Source of the DNA: Gonapodya prolifera JEL478
Lineage: Eukaryota; Monoblepharomycota; Monoblepharidomycetes; Monoblepharidales; Gonapodyaceae
Length of the DNA stretch: 64,000 nucleotides
Direction of reading: 5' to 3'
NCBI GenBank assembly: GCA_001574975.1
Contig: KQ965818.1
Coordinates: 149,590-213,589 of the forward strand
Part shown: positions 1-9,513 of the stretch, piece after piece
How the letters are laid out: each line of letters opens with the position of its first letter
How positions within the stretch are numbered: the first letter of the stretch is position 1
The notes under the pieces: model-generated
The model's input: only the letters and a program-made list of their open reading frames with translations
Databases searched by the model: none
What the model was told of the DNA's origin: nothing
Made by a program: the position numbers and the translations under genes

Positions 1-147
1 GCCATTAACGGAGAAAAATCAGCAGAAGAGAAAAGTGTGATCGCTCGATGGATTCTGCGATAAGTTTTCTCTTCCCCTAACGACTGTGGCCATTGAAGCT
101 CCTCGACTTGACTTTTGTTACTACACTAAACTTGAAATTTATATCTT

Positions 148-1601
148 CTAATCACCAAACGCAACTTCGGCATCTACGTGCTCTGCTAGCAAGAACCCGT
201 CTACAACCTTCCAAAACTCTTCTTCTTCCTCCACCATTGGGTAATGCCCGCTCTGCTCGAAGATGTAGCCTTCTGCATGGGGGATTCCATCCACGAGTTC
301 GACGGTGCACTGAAGACGAGACACGAGTGAGTATCAACGGGAAGACAATACCCAATAACGACCACGTACGGATGGGGGATCTTGAGTATCCAGGCGGCCG
401 CAAACTGCAAGAGTTGGTACGTGGACGTCAGGAAGTCGAGCACTGTAGCTGTAAGATGATGAGAACGGAGCGCCGTGTGATGTTGAAGCCATGATTTCAG
501 ACCCAATAATCGTATGAACTCACTCGAGTTGAGACAAAACTCTTGCGAACCAGACTGAAAGGCGTTCTTGTCAATCCCCGACACGTTCCATGGCAAGGCC
601 AAATCATAACCCACGTGTCCGCGGCCGAACCTTCCCGAAAAACTTCTTCGGCGTCACCGGCCTGCCCAGATGATCCTTGAACCACTTATGATCCGGCGGC
701 GCACCATACCCCGGCTTCTCCGCGCCCTCCCACCGACTCCAATTTATGGTCTTTATAACCGCACTCTCGAACCCCCGTCGCCGAAAGACGTAAAAAAGCG
801 CCATCCGACGTAGAAATTCTCCGTGAAGCGGGTGCGTCGAGTTCCAAATCGCGCCCTCCGCGTGCGACATGGCAGGGAACCCCGACGCGCCAGACACGAG
901 GACAAGGCGGCGCACCATGTCGGGCCGTTGAAGCGCCATGGCGAGGGCAACTATGGCGCCTTGGCTGTGCCCGATGAAGTCGATGGGCTGATTTATCCCG
1001 ACGAGCGAGATCGTCTCTGGTTTGGCGATGCGGTCGTGAATGCGGATCGTTTGAGCGATGTCCCCGACCCAGCCGTCCCGCGAGGTAGGAATCACCTTTA
1101 ATCGCCGAAAGCATCTCGTCCATCGACACCATGGGCTTCCTCGTCGAGCTTCCCGCTCCCGGGGGGTCAAAGCTGATCACTGTCCGGTCCTTGGCCAGAC
1201 GGGAGTACAGTGGCCGATGCGCGAGATGACGCGAAAAGTCCATGTACCCGTACGGATCCGGAACGAGAAAGGTCGGTGTAGGGAGCGGGTTGGGGCGTAG
1301 AGGTGGGCCGATCACGCTTGTGTTCGGTTTGGTGGGATTGACACCGTTTTCGCGTCACCTGTCCGTACACGCGGGGGGGACCATCTCGCTCGACTCACTG
1401 GTAAGCGAGCCCCTTCGAAACCTGGGTACGAATGGGCGTGGATTCATCCGTGGTATCCGAAGTGAAGCTTCGGCGGTTCGGAAGGGAATGCAATGTCGTA
1501 GAGAGGGCGATCGGACTCCTCGCGGGTCCAGCGAGCGGACAGAGTGGAAGCGACGGTATGCTACGACTCGGTGCGTGGATGTTCAGGCGGACGGCGGTCA
1601 T
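148..1601 (-). CDS. alpha/beta-hydrolase fold protein
   Basis: Six exons join in frame: 1601-~1397, 1316-1096, 1016-631, 566-524, 404-352 and 309-148. What first looks like two frameshifts near 1,090 and 625 disappears if introns 1,017-1,095 and 567-630 are removed. The nucleophile elbow reads GHSQGA, the candidate acid lies in RLDTQDPP, and the catalytic His in SGHYPMVEE near the C-terminus, so the Ser-Asp-His triad of the family is present. The N-terminal half has a strand-turn reading VISFDPPGAGSS. The first exon is basic and Ser/Arg-rich and could be a targeting peptide. Family members include epoxide hydrolases, lipases and esterases; the substrate cannot be read from sequence. The start is the first in-frame ATG, at 1601. 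Confidence 0.78.
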
Positions 1602-1722
1602 GGTCCATTCCAGGCGGCAAATTTATGTGATTGAAAGTAGGGAAAGTGGCTTACCAATTGCATTTATGCACGTTCGCCGTCTCGCTTTTCTCAGATAGCC
1701 GCCAGAATAAATACCTATCCAA

Positions 1723-3486
1723 TTACAGCTTCGCCTGCTTCTTGCCCCGTGTCTGTCCCAACCTACTCATCGGCCACTTCTCCCCCGCAACTTGCTCATA
1801 ATACGCCTTGGTCTCCCCGCCCACAACCGTCCTCGCCTGTCTCTGGAACCCGACAACCTCTCCAGCGGGGGTCCATATGATCGAGTCCCAGTACTCCACG
1901 TTTCCCGTCGCTGGTTTCTCGTGTCCGGGGTCGGCGTGACCGGGAAGCACCGACACAGGGACGTCCGCTGCCGGCTGCCCCGACATCGTGTACATGAAGG
2001 GCGTGTCCGGGGGGAAGGGCTTGTAGAATTGCAGGCTGAGCGAGCTGGTCACCGAGGGTATCAAGGGGCCGATTTCGCGCCGTAGGACCGCCGAGAGTGG
2101 GATGGTGTCGCAAAAGAGCGTCGCAGACTGGTGGGTGAGTTCAGGGGGGAGGGGCGGGGCGGGGTGGTTGGAGGTGGCAGTGGGGTGTGACGGTGTGACA
2201 GGGAATGATGGAAGAGAATAAAATGAGAACTCACCAGTTGGTCCACGGAACGACCAGACGGATGGCCTATGCGACGGGCAGGCAAAGAGTATGGTGTTAA
2301 TATGTACGGAGCACACGTTCTCGGAGATTCCCATGAGAAAGACTTGGACCCGCGTTGCCCTTCGTGGAGAATTCGCCTCCAGCAAACTCCTCGGCCAGCG
2401 CTTCGCACTTAGGCCTCGTTCTCGCGGAGCGTGAGTATTTCGATTTGCGCCTAGACCTCGGGTTCGCTCCTCGAATGAGTCCTCGGTCAGCACTCCGGGT
2501 TAGGCCTCGATATCGATCTGCGGTTCTTTGTCTCCGGGGGACTCCTCGGTCACCGCTTCGCTCTTATGCCTCGATAATTGATATCGCTCCGCGAGAATAT
2601 TCTGCTTCGGGGCAAGTGATTCGCCTCCGGCAGATCCTCGCTGTGCTCTTGGTCTCTGTCGCTCAACTCACAAATAATAAACGGCACTGTATCCAGCGTC
2701 TCCTCCCACCTCTCCTTCCTCACCTCCTCCGGTCCCTTTTTAAACCTATCCTTCATCACCTTGAGCACACTTTCCGCATGCAACGTCCTCACAATCCTCT
2801 GCGACCGCGCCAAATGGTCCGGCCGTGGCTGACCCGTGACTTTTGTGATCACGTCCGGTACACCGGTCTGGGGAGTTGGGGCCAGGTGACGGAGGTGGGA
2901 GAAGTCGTACCGGGGGGATAGGCGGGTTCCGGAGGTGGGGGAGGCGTCCCCGGAGGGCGAGGGGGAGGAGAGGTGCCCGCAGACGGATTGGGCAAGCACG
3001 AGAGCGCTGTGGGATGTGGCCGAGCGGGCGGTCGCGCGGACGAAGCAGAGGCGGCGTGTGGAGCGGATGATTTCGACGTCGATTTCTGTCCAACGTTTCG
3101 ACATGTTACACAATAGATTCTTTTGGCACCAGAAGAACAAGCGGTACCCACCGACTTCCTCTCCCATGGCCACCGTGGCAATAATATCCGCCGTCAGGGT
3201 CATGATGTGGGGGAAACCCCTGGGCTGTACCGTGTTGAGAATGGCCTTTGCCGTGAGTGCGTTGAGGTAGCCTCCGTACATCCTGCCATCAAAAACTGCA
3301 TCACCATCTCTCCTCCGCTACAACCCCAATCGTGGTGACTACGCACTTTCCTGGTCCGATTGCGGGTGCGCCGAAGGACATCTCTTCCGGTGTGATTCGT
3401 CTGTACACGCAGCGCTCGGGAGTGGACGAGACTGCGGTCAGCGCAAAGAAGGAGTCAAAGTCGGGGAAGGACGGCGATGGCGCCAT
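1723..3486 (-). CDS. acyl-CoA thioesterase-like protein (double hotdog)
   Basis: Exons join from ATG 3486. The first coding block contains MYGGYLNALTAKAI, matching the glycine-rich helix start of TesB/4HBT-type thioesterase domains. The C-terminal block contains SLSLQFYKPFPPDTPF and ends with EVVGFQRQARTVVGG, the usual second hotdog strand pattern. By family it would hydrolyse acyl-CoA thioesters; chain-length preference is unknown. The intron at 2360-2671 (donor GTGAGT, acceptor AAG) is 312 bp, much longer than its neighbours, and is filled with a repeated module listed separately. The intron from ~2,230 to ~2,120 is pyrimidine-rich and ordinary. The gene lies in the same direction as the hydrolase at 148-1601. 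Exact exon joins in the middle third are the least certain part. Confidence 0.65.
2360..2671 (-). repeat. intron-resident repeat module, copy 1
   Basis: This 312-bp intron of the thioesterase gene holds three to four imperfect copies of a unit. In minus-strand orientation a unit runs GAGGCCTAAGTGCGAAGCG, then TGGCCGAGGAG, then GGAGGCGAATTC. It also carries a perfect 11-bp inverted repeat, CTCGCGGAGCG against CGCTCCGCGAG. Pieces of the same unit recur in the intron at 34,990-35,210. No coding potential is claimed. Confidence 0.55.
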
Positions 3487-3559
3487 GGCGGAGTTAGGTG
3501 TGGGTGTGTTGGGTCGGATACAAAATTGTGGCTTTTTTCCGCGGAAAAATTCAAACCGA

Positions 3560-3982
3560 GTATGAACACCACAATTGAATTATGTGTCTTTGGAGGCGCG
3601 ATACACAGAAGTACTGGATGAAATATTGCCTTCAATTGTGTCGAACAGAGAACGATCTAACAGTATTACAAGTTACAAGTAACTTCACGCCTGGTAACAA
3701 CTTTCGAACGTTTTCCCGTTATGTCCTCGAGCGTGGGCGTGGCTCCGTTCGTTCCGAATCAGCATCCGATGACCGCCCAGCAATTTTGTGTAGAGCGGCA
3801 CGGAGCGTAACGGTGAACAAAGACTGATCATTCAGTCCTATCAAATATTCCATACCCTCCAACTGGCAGTCACGTATCTTTACGTTCTTATGTGGAGGGT
3901 GAGCGGTTCCGCAATAAACAGAACGGACAGAACGGTATTCGAATTTATTTTTAACAATAAACAAAATCAATAAATATTACAT
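3560..3982. other. intergenic, no gene seen
   Basis: AT-rich spacer between the thioesterase start and the MITE. Short ORFs exist on both strands but none has family resemblance or sensible splice sites. Confidence 0.5.
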
Positions 3983-4197
3983 TAGGGACCTTGCGCAAAA
4001 TATCATTCAGCACTTTTCACTGATGTCAAACAATATGCCAAGACACAGGGTGAGAAATTTGGGGATGACGATAAATTCGAATATGTTCTAATTAATAGTT
4101 TAGAGTATACTTGATGAAGCTGCTGCTTTAATGGTGGAGAATAACAATTTTTTACATGAGTGTAAATTGCTGAAGGAAATTCTGCGCAAGGTCCCTA
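3983..4197. mobile_element. MITE with long terminal inverted repeats
   Basis: The two ends are inverted copies of each other. Each begins TAGGGACCTTGCGCA and continues with a matching stretch to about 43 bp with roughly six mismatches. Both ends are flanked by, or begin with, TA, consistent with a TA target-site duplication as in Tc1/mariner-related elements. The 215-bp length, lack of coding capacity and AT-rich interior fit a non-autonomous miniature inverted-repeat element. It sits about 150 bp beyond the 3' end of the kinase/Sel1 locus. Confidence 0.75.
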
Positions 4198-4348
4198 TTG
4201 TAAAATCGAGGTAAAGCGTGATATGTATAAGCACTTGAACGTGGAAGATAACACGTCTGGGCGGACAGTTGAGGTTGCATGAAGTTGATTTCGAGAAAGC
4301 ACTCATCTTTTCGCCAATGAGCGACGCTGAGGTTGTTTGAGGTGCCGT

Positions 4349-7300
4349 TCACGAGAGAGGTTGGATTTTGGGCAAGCTTTGTCTCGTTAGGATCTTCTGC
4401 CGCCCTCTGGCAACCACCCCAAGTGATGAGGCTCCAAGCTCTGACCCCATGAGTCCTCGCTTATAGATAGGAGTCTCGGGTTGTGCGGGTGTAGGTTTGG
4501 TAGTGTTTGGTTCTGGTCTGGCGAAGGAGCGCGTGAATTTGGTGAGGAAGACGTGGACTGTTCGACAGGTGTTGGCATCATCTGGAAGATGAGAGGTGAT
4601 TTTAAGAAGCTGGCTTAGAGCAGTGAATATGTCGCACAAATTTTTGACAATATCCTTGAAAGCTGGCCGATTTCGTGGTTCGTCTGCCCAACACTGCACC
4701 ATTAACTTCACGAGATTGAGGGGCATGCGCTCAAAGTAAACGTTTGGCATCTTTCCCTTGACAAGTGCAACTGGGGGCAAAAGCTGGGAAGTGATGAATT
4801 TTTGAGAGTTTTTATCACCAAAATGAGCACTGCACTTACATTGAACACCGAGGTTTCAAAGAGATCAACGGCATCTTGAGCATTCATTGTTCGCCAAAAA
4901 TCCAGAGTAGTTTGGTCAAGTCTCTCTGGGAAAAATCAATGAGCGTCCCTGAGTGGTGTTTACTTTTCTGCACCCAAACTTCAATGTCATCGAACTTGCT
5001 GTTTCTTTATCATCCTTCTCCGCAAACTCAACACAGCAGCGTGCACTTGAATTGTCCAGGTCTGCTGCCATTTTCCACCACTTCGCATCCTCCAAGTTAT
5101 TCTTCTGCACGCTCTGACCTGTCACAGCAAATGCCAAGATTGCGCATGGAATTAGCATGGCCTTGCTCTGCAGTTGCTTGCCACCACTTTGTAGCCACTT
5201 CAAAATTCTGCTGAACACCTTCACCATTGAAATAGCACACACCAAACTTGTCCTGGGCATTTGCACAGCCATTGTTCGCAGCTGTCCTTAACCGCTTCAC
5301 AGCTTCATGCAGGTTTTTTTCAACACCCAAGCCATCCTCAAAGCAGAGACTAAGTAAGGTCTCACTAATTGAGTGACTCTGCTTCGCCACCAATGTGTAT
5401 CATTTTACTGCCTTCTCAAGGGTTTTTTTTCACACCCCGCCCATTAAAGTAAGGTGCTCCAAGAATGTGTTGGCCTTGTGTATTGCCTTGCCTAGCCGTC
5501 CAACGATACCACTAAGGTCAGACTCCACACCTTGCCCTTTCGCGAAGCAATGAGCCACCCCGATTCCGCCTCTAGAGTGCCTGCATTGGGAGCAAGCTGG
5601 AACAACCTGAAAGCTTCTCCGTCATCCTTCTCTGCACCTGCACCATCTTGGTAGGAACGTCCAGGATTGGCATATGTATCTAAGTTTCCCTGATTGGCAG
5701 CCATCCTGTACCACTTCGCAGCTTCATTTTTGTCCTTTTGCACACCCAGTCCGTGTTCATCGATTCCACCAAGATGGCACTGTGCCACCTCCCGCCATCC
5801 TGTACCACTTTGCAGCTTCCTCATTGTCCTTCTCCACACCACACCCCATTACATAGCACTCTCCAAGCTGTCGTTATGCAACTGCATCACCCTGATCTGC
5901 AGCCATCCTGAACCACCGCACTGCATCGCCATCGTCCTTGCTCACACCCTCCCGGTATTGGTAGCAGAAGCCAATATTTCGTTACGCAGTTGCATCGCCT
6001 TGGTCTGTCGCTTTTCTCCTCCAGCTGAACCACAGCTCCTCGTCCTTGTCCGCACTTGCTCCGTAAAAGCATAGTTCTCCCAAACAGGTCGGGGCAAGAG
6101 GGTAATTGAGCTCTGCAGCAATGTGGAGCCACTGCAACGCTTCGCTCATAGTGGATGTGTCCTTGGCAAGCGAGATGCCCAGTCGTAGTTGCGAGACAGG
6201 ATGGTCTTGTTCTGCTGCCCATCAATAGTACTTCTCATCTTTCTTACTAGAGTGTTGGCATCCACCAATCAATGCCATGTGCGTGGAAGTCTCCCAGGCA
6301 CAAAACGAATCGGCATGCTTACGTGCTGTGGCTAATGTCTGGTACCACTTTGCAGCCAAGGATGGATCACGGTAGTAGAGCTCCACCCCATCCTAGCACC
6401 ATTCCGCAAATTCAAACTGCGCATCAACATGGCCGAGCTCTGCAGCAAGCTTGTACCAACAAATGGCTTCCAAGAGCTTTCCATCACTACGGTAATCCTG
6501 CGCTTTTCCGAATGATTCTTCAGCACCATCAGAGTCGACGCGATGTACAGGGCGGCTGAGAATATCGCTGTTCGATGGCGCAGGGCGCATTGTCACGAAT
6601 TCAGGTCTTTATTTATGTATGAACTGTCAATGGCCAGTATGCACGCACACAAATGATACACCTCACCTGATCTCCTCAAACATGGCTACAATTTCTTCGA
6701 ATGTTGGTCGACCTGACAGCTCCTGAGACCAACACTCTTCAATTTTGCAACTTCCGAGGGCACGCTTTTAGGGATAGCTGGTCTCATTCCCTGGACTGCC
6801 TCGAGTAGTTCGTCACGATCTTTGAATGATGCTTTGAGTGTCCAAAGCTGCTGGTATTGTGTGGTGCATAATGGTGAAAACTAAAGTGCGGAGTAACGCC
6901 GACATTTGACAAATGAACATACGTTGAACATCATGATTCCGAAAACGTAAAAACCTTCAGCAAAAGTTACTTTGCTCGTAGCACCATCAATTCCTAGATA
7001 TTTCGGAAGTCTCTTTGGAGGACGATACATGTCCGTTCCAGGCAACACAATGGTTTCGTCTCCAGTAGTGAGCTTGGCGAACCCAAAGTCGGTGATGACT
7101 GCAAATCCATCGCATGTGACGAGTACATTTTCCGATTTGAGATCAGTATGTGTCACGCGTTTAACACTGTGAAGGTATGCCATCCCTTTAGCAATATCGT
7201 ACAGCTGGGGGCAATGGAGAGAAACCAAACATTTCTTTCAATTTTACCAGTCTCACGTCATTAAGAGTTGCTAGACTCACCAAGCACAAGACCTTGCCAT

Positions 7301-7998
7301 GGTACTCTTCCGTACCCTTGAGCGATTCAAGGCCCATCTTGATGTTTCCATTCTCCATACTCAGAGAAATGAAGAAATGGTGACCGTTCACATCGGAGCC
7401 GACTCCAAAGAGGGAAAGCACGAAGGGGCAGGTCATTGAGTTCCATACCAAGGCTTCTCTGTCGAAATCCTAATCCAAGGAAATTCAAACGTTCAAAAAA
7501 AATGACGAGATGAGTTACGCTGAAGGCTCACAGCTGAGTACTCCTTGTCTCGTTCCTGATTCATCGTCGGCAAGAAAGTGTAGGATGTTCGCGGCCATTG
7601 TGCGACTTCATTGCGTTGTACTGTCTCCGAAGTTGCCGTCCCTTCTGCCATCGGCGCATGTGCCGAGTACTCAAATACTCCATCGTGTCGACTGCAAGAA
7701 ACCTGAGCAGCAGCTCCGGCTTCAGGTGATCCCGCTGCATCGGATCCCACGTCATGCTCGTTGCTGAGCCGCAATCGTGTCAAGAGGATTCTCTTGAGGG
7801 CCACGTCGATTGTCCTCCATTTGACCCTGTAAAAGGATCCGTATCCATCGGACGTCTTTCCTGCCCACTTCCCAGTATTCCGGTATGCCCGTCGGCTGAG
7901 TTCTTCCAAAGGAGTAGGCAGCCATGACTTGTGAATTGGGAAACAGTTGACTTCTTTGGTCAGAGTGAGGCGACAACCTATCATATCAACAAGCATCA
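4349..7998 (-). pseudogene. protein kinase with Sel1 repeats, decayed
   Basis: From 7998 downwards the strand encodes a kinase N-lobe (VALKRI lysine after a glycine-rich loop). A C-lobe follows with HTDLKSENVLV in place of the usual HRD, TDFGFAKL as the DFG segment and GTDMYRPP as the activation segment. Between ~6,600 and ~4,920 lie Sel1-like repeats (AAKWYRMAANQG, EAVKRLRTAANNG and others). Several repeats contain in-frame stops where the repeat consensus has Gln, Arg or Trp, plus one-base frame changes (for example near 5,780 and 5,110). At ~4,870-4,600 a second kinase C-terminal segment appears (VQCWADEPRNRPAFKDI), so two kinase-type genes may have merged. Sel1 repeats are protein-interaction helices. 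No product can be made in one frame, hence pseudogene; an active spliced form is unlikely. Confidence 0.72.
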
Positions 7999-8013
7999 AT
8001 CGGGGGCGCCGAT

Positions 8014-9075
8014 GGAGACCCGACACCACTCGTTACCTCACCAATTCCCACTCCTTGACCTGCCCTCGGAAGTTATCGCTCGTATTGGAATTTTCGCCAC
8101 ATCCCACCAACTCGCTTTCCCCACTGGTTCCCACAATCGGCACTTGAAGAGCATTTTTTCTCATCCTAGAAACATTGTGAATCGTGCTCTCGTCTGCTAC
8201 CCCTCGCCCGAGCCCGCTCTCGTGGCGGAAGCTTCGAATGGAGATGTTGAAATCATCAGCATCCTCTGCCAAAGAGCTGATGTGAACGCGATCGCGCTTT
8301 TTGGGAAAAGAGGCTGCTTTGCACTAGCAGAGGCGGCGGCGAACTGTCATCTTGAAGCGGTCCGATGCCTATTGGACGCCGGAGCCGATGTCAACGGATT
8401 GTTCAGAGCTCCGCTCACGAAAGCATCGCAATTCGGGCATACAGCGGTGCTGGAGTTTCTTTTAGACCGATGTTCCAACGTGAGCGAGAGTCGGTGGACC
8501 TTGTGTCTCGGCCTCGCTGCACGAATAGGAAACACAGACGTTGTTCGACTGTTGGTAGACCGAGCGGCCAATTTCCCATCGGTATTGACTTCCAACCTCC
8601 TTGATGCAGCTTTTGAGGGAGGACATCTCGACATTGTTGAGATCCTGCAGTTGGTTGCCCACTGAACCCGGCAGAGAACGGGACACGCTACTTGATCACG
8701 GCTTCGACACAGGGTCACTTGGAAGCTGTGAAGTTTCTTCTCAATTACGGAGTTGATGCTAACACAAACGACGGCCAACCACTCATTATGGCGGCTTATA
8801 ATGGGCAGGTGAACTACTTTCTCGACGCTGGCGCAGACATTCACGCGCAGAACGACCAGGCCCTATACAAGGGTGCACTCAGTGACAGCGAAGAGGTCGT
8901 CGAGGTCTTGCTAAGACGGGGAGCTCGGGTAGATTTTACTCTCTCGCTGTTGAGAACCATGAGCAAAAGGCGTGAGGACGATAGGCATCGCGCGGCTTTG
9001 GCGCTTTTGAAGCAATGTATGAAAGAACACGAAAGCCAGGGTGAAGACGTAGGCGTACAGAAGAGGAGAAGGTGA
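8014..9075 (+). CDS. ankyrin-repeat protein, frame-disrupted
   Basis: ATG 8014 opens a frame with an F-box-like leader (FPLLDLPSEVIARIGIF) followed by ankyrin repeats such as HLEAVRCLLDAGADVN, GHTAVLEFLLDR and NTDVVRLLVDRA. At about 8,660 the frame ends (after DIVEILQLVAH). Ankyrin coding resumes in another frame with GHLEAVKFLLNYGVDANTND and EEVVEVLLRRGARVD up to the stop at 9075. No intron with a suitable phase was found, so a small deletion or an indel error is likely. One later repeat also lacks a few residues. The start is only 16 bp from the opposing kinase start, so the two loci share their 5' region. Ankyrin repeats bind proteins; the partner is unknown. Confidence 0.6.
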
Positions 9076-9513
9076 ACGGTTTGGAGGATAACCCTGTGCA
9101 AAGTGATACTGTGAGGAATGTAGCGGAGGTTGGTGGTGCATGTGTCAAACAGAGCTCACCGCAAAGAGAACTTTCAGTCGGGAATGGAAGCATTTTGTTG
9201 CTGGAATCAGAACATATTTAAGGGGAGGGGAGATCTGCGAAAGCAGAACGATGCTAGTGGCATCCCAGCATCCAAAAAAGGAAGACCGTATATTGTTTTG
9301 TGACAGCTACATTAACTAGTGTCATAGACCTCCGTGAAAACTCCATTCAAATGTGTGCCCTGAAATTTGGGACGTTTTGCTGTGCATCGGGATATACATG
9401 TGTATCCGTAGATCTCCGTGGATACACATTTTGAGTCAGCTATCACAAAAAAGTCGGCCGAAATCGCCGACCGAAAGTTCTTTTCAGACACTTCATCCGT
9501 CCAGGAAGCTCAA
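9076..9513. other. intergenic, upstream of monooxygenase copy 1
   Basis: No gene seen. The region presumably contains the promoter of the monooxygenase at 9514. An in-frame ATG at 9418 exists, but it would place about 30 polar residues before the signal peptide, so it was not chosen. Confidence 0.4.

Noticed and set aside
148-1601. Two apparent frameshifts in the first alpha/beta-hydrolase
   Set aside because: Both vanish when short phase-compatible introns (567-630 and 1017-1095) are removed, so the gene is kept as intact.
4920-6600. Reassigned stop codons (TAA/TAG as Gln) suggested by stops at Gln positions
   Set aside because: ILV3, GTP cyclohydrolase, SSF1, FATP and others end with TAA, TAG or TGA at the expected C-termini, and one stop replaces Arg and another Trp. 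Decay explains it better.
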